Assembly: GCA_003194525.1 (NCBI GenBank) | Contig: NBIV01000116.1 | Location: forward strand, 124,001-188,000 | Source: Gracilariopsis chorda | Lineage: Eukaryota; Rhodophyta; Florideophyceae; Gracilariales; Gracilariaceae | DNA length: 64,000 bases | Direction: 5' to 3' | Shown: piece by piece, positions 1 to 11,340 of the stretch | Layout: each line of letters begins with the position of its first letter | Position numbering within the stretch: position 1 is the first letter of the stretch | Notes under the pieces: generated by a model | Seen by the model: the letters and a program-made list of their open reading frames with translations, nothing else | Database searches by the model: none | What the model was told of the DNA's origin: nothing | Made by a program: the position numbers and the translations under genes

Positions 1-648
1 GTCTGGAAACCAATTGTGCCTATTTCAATCTGTTATCTTACTTACTCTCCTGCAATGAACAGTTGGCGTTCATCATTTCAAAAGCTTGTATTCACTCTCG
101 TATCGCAGCCGGTTACTCCCCAAAACGTGCGTCCTGAAGCGCTCTCGAGGTCATTGTATCACATTAGAATACACAGGCCTTCATAAGTTTCAGTACAAAG
201 TACAACTTGCAACATAGTAAGTAGTAAACCTTGGCGTGAGCTTAGGCACCTATAAAGTGAGAGAGAACGCTTGGCAGAGATAGAACTATTGTGGATGCAG
301 AATATTTGAATACGTCTTATACCTCACAAATTGCAAGTTAGGTTCCTCAAACCAAGAGCTACATCACGCGCAGCTGCAGTACATGAAGATGCACCCAATG
401 AACAACGAAGAGTGCAACACATGTAAAATTGAATAGGTTTACATGTTCGCTCACAAGAAATATCCTTAAATTCCTCTTTTGGTGCGATTGAAACTGAGGT
501 TGGGCTCCAACAGTTGGAGGTTCAAATTCATTACAATGTTTCCAAAATATTTGAACACAATTGGTGGTGACGATATTCAGATGATTCTATTGGCAGCCAC
601 AGGTGACAAGGTAAACTTACGTACTCAATTAAGTAGAATGCAGAGCCC
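1..648. other. Flank with no recognised gene
   Basis: This stretch precedes the Harbinger element and holds only short open frames that run into the left transposon end. I see no conserved protein motif, RNA gene or repeat in it. Confidence 0.4.
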
Positions 649-651
649 TCA

Positions 652-677
652 GGGCCTGTCTTAACAAGCGTTGACGA
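652..677 (+). repeat. Left terminal inverted repeat of Harbinger element
   Basis: This matches the right end over 15 identical outer bases and then, allowing one extra A, over GCGTTGACGA. The preceding TCA is the target duplication. Confidence 0.85.
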
Positions 678-976
678 AGCCAGCGTTCAGGCGTGAACGG
701 AACGTGTCTTTAAATGATTGGCAGTTTGGAAGCCCCTACCTTGGGCCCCTTAACATTTCTTAAACCTCTCGGTCTGTAAGCAAAGCTTGCAATTCTTGAA
801 TTCAAAGGACCTCTTGCTAGCAGTCCGACCTCCACATCCGCCTCTTGGAGCCGCGCAAATTAAAGCATAGTCGCTTTGGCGCGTCCCATGTACTTCTGGC
901 ATGCTTCTTTAATCTCCCCCACAAACTTACCCTCTCCCTACCGAATCTTCCTGTTCTAATTCTTCCTCGCATTAAG

Positions 977-2543
977 ATGGTCAACAGCGTTCCCACCGAT
1001 CATTTTCAACGCGTGTCAGCACATTTCCTGCCTCTCGAACAACCAGACGCAGGAAATGCTGCACATCATGTACAACGTCTGTTAGAAGATCCTACGCCGC
1101 GAATCGCGTCGGTTACTACTCCCAGCAACTCTTAAGGTCAAACAAGTCAGCCTCAGATTGCATACGTTTCCACTGCACCTCAACCACTCCTTCCTTCTAC
1201 TTCTGAATTGCACTCGGCTCATGTTTCGGCTGTTAGGCAAGCTCGCGTTATCCGACGTAGCCCTCGCAAGCATCCTTCCGTAAATCAGCAAAGAACCAAA
1301 AACAGCAACGTAGGGAGTTTGGCTGGTACTTCGGAGCTTGAAGGTCTTTCATTTACTGAAAAGGACAACGCGGTACGAGAAAATTCAGCTGATCGCAAGA
1401 CAATGGAAGCTGAAGATAAGTAACAGATCGAAAAGCGAACTGATATCTAGATGCATGCTACACTTGTATATGACAACCAGGAAAAACATTTCTTTTGATA
1501 ATATTGTGAAGCAGAACAGAGCTTGTAATGACTATGATTTGTGGGTTCAAAATGCGGTTAAGAGTTTACGAACGTGGGAAATGCTTCCAGAAAGTCAATC
1601 TCTTTTGAACATGGTGTATCCTGGAGAGAAATCGGGAGTGCTGAGGTCACTGCATGGAGGGGGGAGTAGAAGCGATGCTGACAATGGTCCATCAAATTCT
1701 GGGACAGCGAACTTCTCTCTCAACGAGTTTGCTCGCTTGCTTGTGCTTCTGCGGGACGATTTACTCTGTAGACATGCGTTATTTAAAGCTTGTGGTGGGC
1801 AGCTTACCCGGGAAGAGAGCGATGCTCGTGTCACGCGTGAGTCCTTTTGGGGAGCGATTGCTCAGAGATTTAACGATGTTCGTGTAGATTCAAGGGAAGA
1901 TTTAACTGGCCATTTGGAAGAACTTGATTCAAACAGTCGCCCTCTTGCTATCAGAACGGCCTCATCTCTCAAAGATCAATTTTTAACGGCAAAGAGATCT
2001 TTTACTATAGTGTACGACAGATGGTCGGCGTCAGGGCAGAACGATCCTATTCGGATTACAGCTTTTTTGTCGCTGTGCAGTACCAGCGGAGACTACTCAT
2101 CGGATTCGAAAAGGACTTTGATAATGTTCTTGGTGTGCAGGGTGGGAACTCCGCAAGAGGACACAGAGCTTCTTCAGATGGCTTCCAAACTTATTAGTAA
2201 TGAAAGAGGAGGGCTAGATGAAGGCGTAAAGGAAACACTAACGGATAGAACATGTGAAACAAAACAGAAAAAAAGGAAAACTACGGAACTTCAGAATGGT
2301 TTGGAGGACGTGTCTAAGTCTATAAGTAATTTTACTGGCTATGTGAAGCAGCAATTTGAGATCCAGAAAGCACAAAGCGAGACTGCGCATGGAAGGGGTT
2401 TGATTTACGCCAATGAAGCTGAAGAGGAAGGAGTTTTAGTCGGTAAGCTGTTGGAGAGTGCGGAACGATACCAGCGTGCTTCTGAGTATATTGATGAAGA
2501 AGTCCAGGACATTTTGCGAACAAGTCTTATGCGAAGCAAGTAA
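977..2543 (+). pseudogene. Myb/SANT-like Harbinger companion protein, broken
   Basis: In Harbinger elements a second protein with a Myb/SANT-type DNA-binding fold helps transposase enter the nucleus and bind the ends; this frame is the likely counterpart. The first ATG is at 977 (MVNSVPTDHF). That frame meets TAA at 1133, stays open to a stop near 1423, and the reading then passes to another frame that runs uninterrupted to 2543. The long part contains FSLNEFARLL, LTREESDARV, WGAIAQRFND, SSLKDQFLTAKRSF and W..SGQNDP. This resembles the helix-rich LTR..D / W..i..rFND / LK..F blocks found in transposon companion proteins of algae and oomycetes. The tail is charged and probably coiled coil. No ATG start precedes the long part before 1452. 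The family call comes from motif memory, so fold and function are inferred. Confidence 0.5.
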
Positions 2544-3063
2544 CGATACAGAAAGTTCTGCAAGGAAACAAGTTTAAATGACTCGGACAATGAAGATAAC
2601 TGACTTTCTCCGTTCTTCTGCAATTGTTGTTTGCTTCTAGGCACTGTTCATAATCTGTTCATATCGTAACGTTTCTAGTGATTTGATCGTGGTGGCAATG
2701 TGTGCTAGAGACTTGTCATCGGGTGGTGGCGGAAAGCGATCATTCTTGATGAGTTCTATGTTATAAAGGAGTTTTTTCTACAGAATTCGTTCTCTCTTCC
2801 CCTTCGTAGCAATGTGCTAATCATACTCGCGAGCAGACACGGTAACACCACCACGACATTGGCCCAGTGCCCGCATTGGCGTTGAAGCCGAACCCAATAA
2901 CATCCATCTTCTCTCTCCCTCTCTTTACAGAGCACAATCCTGGAAAGTGCCTCTTCAACCAAGGCATTCCCTTCGTACTCTTTGTTTAGATGAACAGGCT
3001 GAGTAGTAGCTGCAGACGATCTTTGAATTGGCGGCGGGCTTGAACTCTCTTCGCCTTCTTCTT

Positions 3064-4093
3064 CTAATCAATGTAGTGTACGAACTGAGACTTCTCTGGT
3101 TGCGGAATGAGCTCCAAGTTCCTTCGAATTCCGGAACCAATCTCATCTATGATCGCATTTACAACAGTCTTCAAGAGCCGCATGGCAAACCTCTGATCTT
3201 CTGCTGAGGTGTCCCTGTCCCGCCGAGCTGGATTAGCCATGAGGAACAAATGAATATCACGAAGAAGCTCACTAACTCGACAGTTAGAAAACCCTCGTTT
3301 CGAGACCTTTGCGACAGATTTGATACATATAGAAGATTTGGCCAATGCAGAAGATTTCTCCGACTCAGAGCGTTGAATAGCTCTGATGTTAGTCAACAAA
3401 AGGTTAATAAGCGCAGTTAGAAGAAGGTTTTGATCACACGACTCCAGCACCTTAATAACAAGGTTCTTCGCCGCGTTTCGAACCGCCTTCTGCGAATGAT
3501 TAGACCGCGGCGGAATCTTCGCGGCAACGGTGTTAATCGGGATTACCCGATTTCCATACGTTTCTAGAGCAACGGTGATAGCCTCCAAAACGGCGACTAC
3601 AACCTTCGGGGTGCGATGGTTAAAGCCGACTGTTGCGACGACATCGACAGCGACATCGCCCGCATCAGCGCCCACATACATGGCAAATGTGTCTTGCTTT
3701 TGTCTTGTTGAGGGGTCTTCCGGCAAGCCTCTTTTCAGCGACAGCCTTAGCGACTTCGGCGGCGGACCTTTGCACCATTCGTGGCGGCACCGTGTCCGCA
3801 TATTTAGTAATGGACTCAAAGGCGGCAAGCGGTGCAGCGGCGCTTGCATCGCGAGCCATCTTAGCGAGGTAAGGAAAGAAGTCAGAGTAAATCTTGTCAT
3901 CTTCTGGAGTGACGGCAAACTTGTCGGCCCCCTCCCTGCACACAAGTTCCTCGACGCGCCATGCTTTATGCACGATTCGCTCGGAGTAAGGCAGCTTTGT
4001 GGCCGCCTTGACAATGTCATCTTGCTGTGCGCTTTCGGCAGAAGCATTGGCGTTTATGTGAGCAACAGAAGCCCAACAAAGGTCTTGTAGCAC
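3064..4093 (-). pseudogene. Unknown third frame inside the Harbinger element
   Basis: Two overlapping minus-strand frames look like one protein split by a frame change near 3680. The upstream part (4093 to about 3680) is alanine- and lysine-rich and helical in character (SERIVHKAWRVEEL, YSDFFPYLAKMARDASAA) and ends ARHICHVCGR. The downstream part (to 3064) is leucine- and serine-rich (KNLVIKVLESCDQNLLLTALINLLL, given here only as its first 20 residues would be read; ELLRDIHLFLMANPARRDRD). Codon use looks more protein-like than the other frames over the same DNA. I recognise no family. Harbinger elements normally need only transposase and a Myb-like protein, so this would be an extra cargo or host-derived segment. 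No start or splice site could be settled. Confidence 0.35.
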
Positions 4094-4134
4094 TGAGCGG
4101 AGGAATGCTGGAAGAGCGATAGACGACTAAACAT

Positions 4135-5178
4135 TGTAGTGCAATACATTCCCGCGTACGGGCGATGGTGAAACTCATATCTGAGGTGTACTCGGTGCGA
4201 GCGATGAAGCGGGATGCATGAATTTTAGCCCCCGTTTACCGGGCTAATTAGCGGTCGGGCTACCCAGGGTGGTTATGGGAACATTCATATTTTGTGGTAG
4301 TTGCCTGGCAAGGGTGGTGGACACGTGGCTACAGCCCCGGCCAGGAGGCCCAAAATGGCTACTTATTTTAGTGTAGTTTAGGGGTCAATTTTACTTAGGC
4401 TAGTGCACTACCTACTGTACTGCACTGAGCTAGTACTTGAGCGTCGGCCGCACGACGGCGAGCTCACCAAGAAAAGAAAAGGAGAGTTGGGCTCTGACTC
4501 TATTCGCCATGCGAAGTGTCTAACTCATCGCGGAGGTACACCGCTTGCCCGGTAGTTTCACCCGACTCGCACCACCGAGGAGACCGTGCTCGTCGTACCC
4601 AGTGGGTTGTGACCACTCGTGGTATTCATTGTTGTCGTGTGACCGCCCGTACAGGCCCTATCTCCGCCCCAGTTTTGGGTATTGATATTACCGACGTGTG
4701 TCGTGAGACCGTGAGACCATCTCTTCCCCTCATATCCCCTAACCGCCGCGCGGTGCGTGTTCGTGTGTGTGTATCGGCACCCCCCTCCGGGGTCTGTTCC
4801 CGCTTTCCGCACGCCCCCGTCGGGTGGTCCCTTTCCCTCTTTTGTTCCCCTGCTCGCATGCTACTTCCGTACCAGCCGTGGTTCCGACCCGTTCTAACCC
4901 CTAAACCTCCGAGGTACATCCAGGCTCCCGACGGAGTTACACCCGTCATACGGGACACGGAGGGCTCTACCCAGCTGGGCCTACCTCTCCAAGAGAGCAA
5001 GGCTTCGAGCTGCCTTGGGTGCCTTTCCCACACCGGGATTGCACCACAAATATCGCGTCACCGGCAGCCACCTACCTGGAGCAGACTGGAGGAATTCAAG
5101 AATCCAAGCAGTTACACTTTCCTTCGACTTCAGAACTCGATCCAAAAGAGGGCTCGGAAACGCCTTGACGTTCTAAAT
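4135..5178. other. Harbinger internal spacer, GC-rich, no supported gene
   Basis: The DNA between the third frame and the transposase is GC-rich. A plus-strand open frame of about 220 codons (ending at 5184) starts at GTG and has low-complexity Pro/Arg/Ser composition with no family motif. I treat it as chance openness caused by base composition. Confidence 0.4.
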
Positions 5179-6450
5179 CTATAACTCAGAACTTCGACAC
5201 GGCGCACCTGCAACAGCCGGGCGGCTGAGACCTTTCCTTCGTATCACCTCAACCAACTCCTCCCTCTTCGAAAACATGCCCCTACCACTCTCTGCACTCA
5301 TTGCTTCCCCTGTTACCCAAGTTGAGTGGCGATCTTTACAGCAGTCATACCACTCGAGTACGTCTTTGTTACGTTCGCAAACATCGTCCTGGGTGACTTC
5401 CTTCCAGCTACCGGGTTTATTATCGATACAAAAGTTGTGAAGCTTCATGCATAACGCCACAATCTCTGAACATATCTCAGGGGAAAACTCCAAATCTCGT
5501 AGCACACGCCATCTTGCCACGAGCATCCCAAAAGCTTGCTCCACGTGAATACGAAGAGAAGAAAGAAAAAAATTAAAGGCATCTTCCCAACAACTACTCA
5601 CTTGTGATATGGGTATTGGACAAATAAGACTGTTGGTACAAAGATAAGCCTCATCCCCCGCGATCCAATACTCGATCTGAAGCTTATTATTTGCAAGATA
5701 CTGCCCAAGCTCAGACACAGCATGTGCCAATAGGTCATGCGTTGAGCCGACGCATCGAATAGAAACGTCCAAAAACCGATAACGAGAATCCACAAGAGCC
5801 TGAACTGGTAGCGAGTAGAATCCTTTCTGACAATAGAACGCAGCTGCATGAGGACAAGAAGGTTTCTTAATTTTTATCGCGATTCCATCGAGTGCACCTA
5901 CACAGCCGGTGAGAGGACTAAGCTTACGTCGAGAATGCTTGAACCCCATACACAGTTCATGAAGTTCCTCTTCTGAGCGCGGTAGACCTGGAAGAACGAG
6001 AACCTTCATTAAAGCCTTTCGCGTCTCGTGAAACACTTGATATGTGGATGACCGCCCAATATGAAAAGAGAGCATAATATCACCATAGCTCGCTCCAGCC
6101 AACATCCGTGATGTAATCGCTAATCGAGTTCTCGGCGTTATTGTTAATCTACCAGATCGTTCTCCCATTTCCATATTCTTCATTAGCAAATATGAGACTT
6201 TTTCATATAGAAGTTCAAAATCGTCGTTCGAGATGCGAAACACCTGCCTAAAGGCACGAGAATTCAGATTGGATGACAAAGTTTCAAACGTTAGATGGCG
6301 CTTGACAACTGTCGGGGTGCGGCGACGGACAGGTTTTGTAGCATTCAAAACTGTTCTCGTGACGTCCAAATAATGCACGTAAAGATCTACAACAACTGCA
6401 GTCTGCCTTAGAAGTCTGTTAGTTGAAGAGCTAGAAATGATGGCCACCAT
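5179..6450 (-). CDS. PIF/Harbinger (HARBI1-like) DDE transposase, intact
   Basis: This encodes a 423-residue transposase of the DDE_Tnp_4/HARBI1 type, which cuts and pastes the element between 3-bp target sites. The ATG at 6450 sits in an A-rich context (AAAATGG) and is preferred over non-ATG codons further upstream. The catalytic triad can be placed: D188 in GALDGIAIK, D266 in AGDEAYL and E304 in HVEQAFGML, with spacing of 77 and 37 residues as usual. The N-terminal half has FRQVFRISNDDFELLYEKV and a helix-turn-helix-like GASYGDIMLSFHIGRSS; the GSTHD motif lies between the first two acidic residues. No stop or frameshift interrupts it, in contrast to every other transposon enzyme here, so it may still be functional. 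It lies just inside the right terminal repeat. Confidence 0.88.
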   Translation of the reverse strand: MVAIISSSSTNRLLRQTAVVVDLYVHYLDVTRTVLNATKPVRRRTPTVVKRHLTFETLSSNLNSRAFRQVFRISNDDFELLYEKVSYLLMKNMEMGERSGRLTITPRTRLAITSRMLAGASYGDIMLSFHIGRSSTYQVFHETRKALMKVLVLPGLPRSEEELHELCMGFKHSRRKLSPLTGCVGALDGIAIKIKKPSCPHAAAFYCQKGFYSLPVQALVDSRYRFLDVSIRCVGSTHDLLAHAVSELGQYLANNKLQIEYWIAGDEAYLCTNSLICPIPISQVSSCWEDAFNFFLSSLRIHVEQAFGMLVARWRVLRDLEFSPEICSEIVALCMKLHNFCIDNKPGSWKEVTQDDVCERNKDVLEWYDCCKDRHSTWVTGEAMSAESGRGMFSKREELVEVIRRKGLSRPAVAGAPCRSSEL

Positions 6451-6726
6451 TTTTGTTGTGTGCCAGTGTATTTTCGATAGTGATTGCAGTGTAGTTATAA
6501 GAAGTATTGTTATGTCTACTTCATTGAAAACTTTCTTTAACCGCAAGACTTACCCACAATCGGTATACAAGACGGAGAGTATAATGAGATGGAATGCGAT
6601 TGACAAACGAGTTTCGGAGGAGATCATTACCTCTTGTAGCAGAGGAGGTTCAACATAGTGGTGCGGAATAACACTGCGTCAAAGCATTTTGTCGGGCAGA
6701 TCGGCGATGCTTAATAGACAGAGGGG

Positions 6727-6751
6727 CTAGTGCCCCGGTTCGGGGCACTAG
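6727..6751. repeat. Perfect 11-bp inverted repeat, 3-nt loop
   Basis: CTAGTGCCCCG, loop GTT, CGGGGCACTAG. It lies about 100 bp inside the right end of the Harbinger element and could be a subterminal transposase site or a hairpin. The structure is seen; the role is inferred. Confidence 0.6.
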
Positions 6752-6832
6752 AGAAGACAAGACATTAACTTACAGCCATTCAAATTTTGAAAAACTCAAT
6801 GTATGGGGGCGTTCACGTTTTTGCATTCACGA

Positions 6833-6857
6833 TCGTCAACGCTGTTAAGACAGGCCC
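6833..6857 (-). repeat. Right terminal inverted repeat of Harbinger element
   Basis: The reverse complement begins GGGCCTGTCTTAACAGCGT and pairs with the left end. The flanking TCA (6858-6860) repeats the left target duplication. Confidence 0.85.
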
Positions 6858-6860
6858 TCA

Positions 6861-7838
6861 GGCATATTTGCCGTCCATTGTCTCAAAAATCTTCTCGTAG
6901 CAGAAAACTCGCATCAGAGCTTGTTTCAATACTTTCAATCGCTCACCTCAACTACAATGAGCACTTCGAAAGAATCAAAGCACGTTCAATATTGTGTCGA
7001 ACATGAGCGACAGAAATGTCGCACAACGAATGGAGTATTTGGGAATGATCCAAGTCATGCATGCTTGATTTGCAAGATTCCAATACATAGTACATGTTGC
7101 ATTGTACCAGAGGAGCCAATCAGAAACTAATTTGCTCCAGGTGCTCCGGTTAAAGGATCTGGAGCTGGCGTCTTGTGCAGCATTTGACACGAATATGTTA
7201 AGGACAGGAGAAGAAGAAAAGGGGCAAAGAGCTATGCATCAAAGGATCTTCGCGTAATTGATCATCTGGTTCTGCATGACGTCATAGTTTTCACGTAATC
7301 TGAAAGCCATGGGAGACCTACGAAAAGGTCATTTACGAACCGTGTGCATTACACTTGCGATCTAGTTTTGAATCCCAATCCGTTTATGGAAGCTCAAACG
7401 TGTCAGAGAAACCGTCTTATATTACCTGCATTGAATTTGAAATCGTCCTCCAAGGACAGCAACCTAGAAATAGTGGGAAAGTGACAAAATGCTGAAAAGT
7501 CCATGTGCTATAGGGTACGACATTGGGAGCGATACAACAGGAACGCAAGGAGCCGCTTTCACTCTCAAAAATGCAACAAGATAGAGAAAAGAATAAGAAA
7601 AAAACAATCTGGCGTACAGGAGCAAGTGAGTAGTTCTTCCAAGCCGTTCTTTCTTTCGAAGTCTGTTGATGAGGCTTGAATTGTGCTAGCCTGCAACTCG
7701 CAAGGAGAGTACCACGTTCATGCAGTGACAGATGTGTACGAAGTGAAGCGGTCATTCCACGTCTTCAAGAACAGCGTGTCTGACAGATCCAATGGAGTAT
7801 TCTTGGGCGTGAAAGATGACGGCAAAGGTAACCGTGTT
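6861..7838. other. Between Harbinger element and ACC pseudogene
   Basis: This holds only short frames. One plus-strand frame from the ATG at 6957 contains HACLICKIPIHSTCC, a CxxC...HxxC pattern that could be a zinc finger of a lost transposon, but it is only about 57 codons long. The carboxylase pseudogene may extend to about 7720 (an ALSADSRTRL stretch), but the similarity fades. Confidence 0.3.
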
Positions 7839-9975
7839 CTACTGTCTGCAGAAAGTGCAGTTTCTCGTGTTAAGGAGTGATTGAGTGGTACAGGGAGTTG
7901 TTTGACTACAATCATTCGGTTTGTTCGCAAATTTCGGCAGAAGAGTGCTGACGTCTCGCAAGTAACAGGCATGAGATCGACCATTCAACACCACTAGCCT
8001 CGCACCAATGGCGAGAGTACGAAGCTCAGCCAAAACGCTCTTCTAAGAATCCTTACCAAATTCATCGTTTGCTAGTCGTGCTCTAAACGTTGAAACATCT
8101 GCTCGTGTCAACTTGAAGCAGTACTTCACATCCTCGTATATCAGTTCCACAGGAAATTCCACTAGAGATTTGGCCAGTGGTGGTATCTGTCCATGCTCGA
8201 GGCACTTTGTGAAAAGCTCAGCCCGATCGGTAAACTGGACATATGCTCGACATAAGGCCCCAATGATGACTGCCAAGTCCGTGGGAGGTTTCTCCGCCGC
8301 AATCTTTTCGGCAATAACACTATCAAGCCATGTAGTTGTGATTTGGTTTTCACGGAAAGCACTCATTTCCAAACATCGAATCAGGTACTCCGCCGTCGTT
8401 CGTATAGCACCACGAATAGAGAGTTTCTTCAGAGCAAGTAGAAGCGATCTTCTAGATGACTCTCACGTTTCTCCCCAGGCAAATAGGTGACTGAACTGAG
8501 AGTCCGTAAATTCTTGAACACCACCATAAGTGCCGACACTGGAATAAACCCAAACGTTCGAAGTGTTTCAGAACGTCAACTCTTGATTGCCGCCAGAGGT
8601 TGGTTGAAATCCTTCGTCAGGATTCTAACCTGTGACTCTGCATGCCATGACGTGGCCGTGCGGAGGCATAGAAGCTAGCGCCAGTGGCTCGAGATCATCT
8701 CCAGAATGATTTGCATGCTGCTTACCGTTACCAGACTGTCGAGGGGGTGTCGAAAAAGTGGCAAGTGGTGAAGCGACATGGTCCCCGAATGAAGGCCCAT
8801 CAGGATGACAAAGAAACTTACGAATCGTAGCTACACCTCTAAGAGGGATGGATATTCTAATATGAAGTTAAAAAGCAGGTATATTGACACCTGTGACCTA
8901 TTTAGTGACAGAGCGCTCTACTTGCAGTCAGGGATCGTGGTCAAGGAAGTAAAATTCACCGCTGCTCTTATCTGCCTAGTAGAGGTACTCTACGGTTCTT
9001 CCCGCAACATATCCAAACTTCTCTGCCAGCGCCACAGCCGCATTCCAGACCCTTCCAGACATTTGAGGGCGCCGCAACAACCAGTCCTTCCCCAATAATC
9101 ATCTGATGCCTTCGCTGAACAGAGCAGTCCTTTCCGTACAGAGCCATGGCATCGCCACACTTATCAGCGACATTTGAATTTCTAGATGACGGGCGTTCTG
9201 TACTAAAAGCATGACGAAAATTGGGGATCCAGGTACTTCAATAACAGCTTGGCTGTAGGCAGTACAAAGAGTGGCTTCTTCGAATACAACGCGAATGCCC
9301 TTTCCACCACCAGCTTCAGATAACTTTACCACAAGCGGATACCGCATTCCTCCGCGGCTCTCTTTGCATGTTTCGAAGACATCACGCACGCCTTCTGGTA
9401 AACGTGATCCGGAACTCCGCCGTCGTCCTTATAGTTGGAAGTAAGGCCTGCACCCGACCAAGCGACTGTTTGGACCTTAGCCGACTGTTTTATGATTCTG
9501 CTGGCAATCTTATAGCCTAAAGCATCATGCTCTTTGGACTGAGGCCCAATAATATTATGCCAAGCTATGGAAACCACGCTGGCAAATTGGAGTTCTCAGA
9601 AGCATGTTCCCATCCGGCCCTGACAGCGTCACAATCGAAACGGTTAGCCACATCGAAAATACGTTCGACGTTAGCGCAGTTGTGGTTATTGGATCCTCCT
9701 GGGATGGAGGTCCGCATATCAGCCATGCGCATATACCCGGCATTGGCTGCTACATCTTCTGGAGTGGCCATTGAGACCAACTCGATGGTGCACTCATTTC
9801 CAAATGTCTCGTGCGACCATCTTCGGATGGACGGAATGCCTTTGACCGCGGCAATTTCATTCTTGGCGATAAGGATCATGCTGATGAATTGCTTGCCTCC
9901 CAGATGATTGCCATGCTTTTGGAGAGAGTTGGTCTCGGGTTGCGGCTGGCGAACCTTGGCGGTCTTGGTAATGTG
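7839..9975 (-). pseudogene. Acetyl-CoA carboxylase (multifunctional) biotin-carboxylase region, decayed
   Basis: Reading the minus strand across frames gives the ordered signature of eukaryotic multidomain ACC. It runs GGKQFISMILIAKNEIAAVKG, IRRWSHETFGNE, MATPEDVAANAGYMRMAD, PGGSNNHNCANVERI, GWEHASEN, GPQSKEHDALGYKIAS, KLSEAGGGKGIR (ATP-grasp lid), EVPGSPIFVM, SVQRRHQMIIGEG, GRTVEYLY, GEFYFLDHDP, LQVERSVT, then ENQITTTWLDSVIAEKIAAE with LAVIIGA and GQIPPLAKSLVEFPVELIY from the region after the carboxylase core. Several frameshifts and in-frame stops separate these blocks and key residues are altered (NEIAAVK for NNGIAAVK; LQVERS for LQVEHP). The carboxyltransferase half is absent. ACC makes malonyl-CoA for fatty-acid synthesis; this copy cannot encode an enzyme. 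It is a duplicated fragment, with a functional gene presumably elsewhere. Confidence 0.9.
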
Positions 9976-10689
9976 TATGTTTTCAAGGATGTAGCAAGGA
10001 TAGACGTTCTGGCGTTCTATTGCATGGGAAGGGCTGCGCGGCACGAGATCGCAACCAAAGGAGCGGCGGAACGAAAGAGAAAAGAAGCTCAAAAGTCTTA
10101 ATTGAGGTGCACCGCACGCATGAGCCGACGCACAAAAACGTAGAGTGGACGCTTGATAGCTAGTCCCTAGACAGCGAGCCGACGCTTGACGAAGAGCGTG
10201 CGGGGCGGGCTGGCTACGATAGTTGATGGCGCTGATCAGTAGTTTGGTGGTATGAAAAGGTTCGCAGTCATGTGGTGCGGCGTTTTGGACGGCCCCATCA
10301 ATGGCGGCGTGTGGCGAGCTGTCGGGAAGGGGTTACTCTGCGCCACGTGTACAGCGAGAGCGCTGCGCAGCATGCCTTCGAAAGCGCCGCTTTCTCGAAG
10401 CTAGTATTAGGATGGCAATACGGAGAATATACGGCAAAATGCCATGAGAAACCCCTTGCGGGACTGGGAATGCAAATGGAGGATGAAAAGCGTTTGCACC
10501 GAGAGAGTAGGCAAGAAAAGATCGGCGAACATGCTCAGCATGGTGCACTCGACTTTTACGCGCGCACAGAATGCCCCCTTGTTTAAGGCACCGTCGCGAA
10601 CTGTTGCGCAGATTGTACTCCAAATATACTCCATGTACCTTAATTGTGTCTGATAACACTCAGAGTAGCCTCCTAAATTTAAAAAAAAT
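9976..10689. other. No supported gene
   Basis: Several short frames on both strands overlap one another without a recognisable motif. The ACC similarity ends at about 9.97 kb and the gypsy fragment begins near 10.69 kb. Confidence 0.35.
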
Positions 10690-11340
10690 CTTTTAGGGCC
10701 AGAAGGTGCCAAAAGTTACCAAGATGGGGGTTGGAGACTATGTCTTCGTGGACACTTCACCAAATGGTGCTCGTCTAACCATGAAGGATGAGAAGGACGA
10801 CCAACTGGTAGCGGACGAGAAAAACTACAATCTCTTGCCGAAGTCAACTGGACTTATGAAGTTATACGAGCGTGTGAATACACGGTAATAATCCTACATA
10901 GCGGTCTAGAAAACAACGTTTTGGTTGATATGGTTACGAAAGCCCTTCAGGCAAACGCATTCTCCGACGTTCTTGATGGAGCAAAAAGCACTTCCACTGG
11001 TACGCAATTGATCCCTTTGAAACACCACGTTACCAGGAACTCTACTACCAGTCCGGCACCAGTTGCTACAACTGAACCAATCGGACCGAAGGTAGTCACA
11101 GCCTACCCAACGGTTGCTGCCGCTACTTGACCGACAGGAGATGGTACTCCACCACATGGGACTATAACCAAAGCTCTTGGAAATTTACGAACAAAAACCC
11201 AAGAAGTCATTGACTCCATCCTTAGTCATGAATGTGCCATATAAATAATTTGGAACCATGTAAGGTAGTATAGATGAACGGCGCTCTATGACACCGTGGA
11301 ACCGCACCATCACATAACAAATGCTTTCCCGTAAGGTAAT
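10690..11340 (+). mobile_element. Ty3/gypsy integrase C-terminal fragment with chromodomain-like tail
   Basis: Conceptual translation reads MGVGDYVFVDTSPNG..., then across a frame change LLPKSTG / EVIRACEYTVII and LENNVLVDMVTKAL. This matches the end of gypsy polymerase polyproteins (GD.V.v / GPY.V / tv.i...gl....i.rvt.a). About 60 codons further on, TQEVIDSILSHE, a tryptophan and DTVEPHHHI resemble a chromodomain of the kind chromoviruses use for targeted integration, here broken by stops. The preceding integrase core and the LTRs are not visible. Stops and a frame change mark it as a fossil. Confidence 0.45.

Larger units (their letters stand above)
652..6857. mobile_element. PIF/Harbinger DNA transposon, complete with TIRs and TSD
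   Basis: The element is bounded by terminal inverted repeats that both begin GGGCCTGTCTTAACA, a terminus of the Harbinger/Tourist kind. It is flanked on both sides by the 3-bp direct repeat TCA (649-651 and 6858-6860), matching the 3-bp target duplications typical of the superfamily, although TTA/TAA is more usual. Inside are an intact minus-strand DDE transposase (5179-6450), a plus-strand Myb/SANT-like companion frame (977-2543) and a third broken frame (3064-4093, minus). Having the two usual Harbinger proteins between matching ends supports one mobile unit of 6206 bp. The companion frame is damaged, so this copy may be able to make transposase but not its partner. Seen: ends, duplication, frames. 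Known: superfamily architecture. Inferred: single insertion. Confidence 0.85.

Noticed and set aside
4516-5184. Plus-strand frame of about 220 codons in the Harbinger interior
   Set aside because: GTG start, Pro/Arg/Ser-biased composition, similarly long antisense frames and no motif; openness is explained by base composition.
9527-10101. Plus-strand frames opposite the ACC region
   Set aside because: The minus strand carries unmistakable carboxylase blocks over the same bases; these are antisense shadows.
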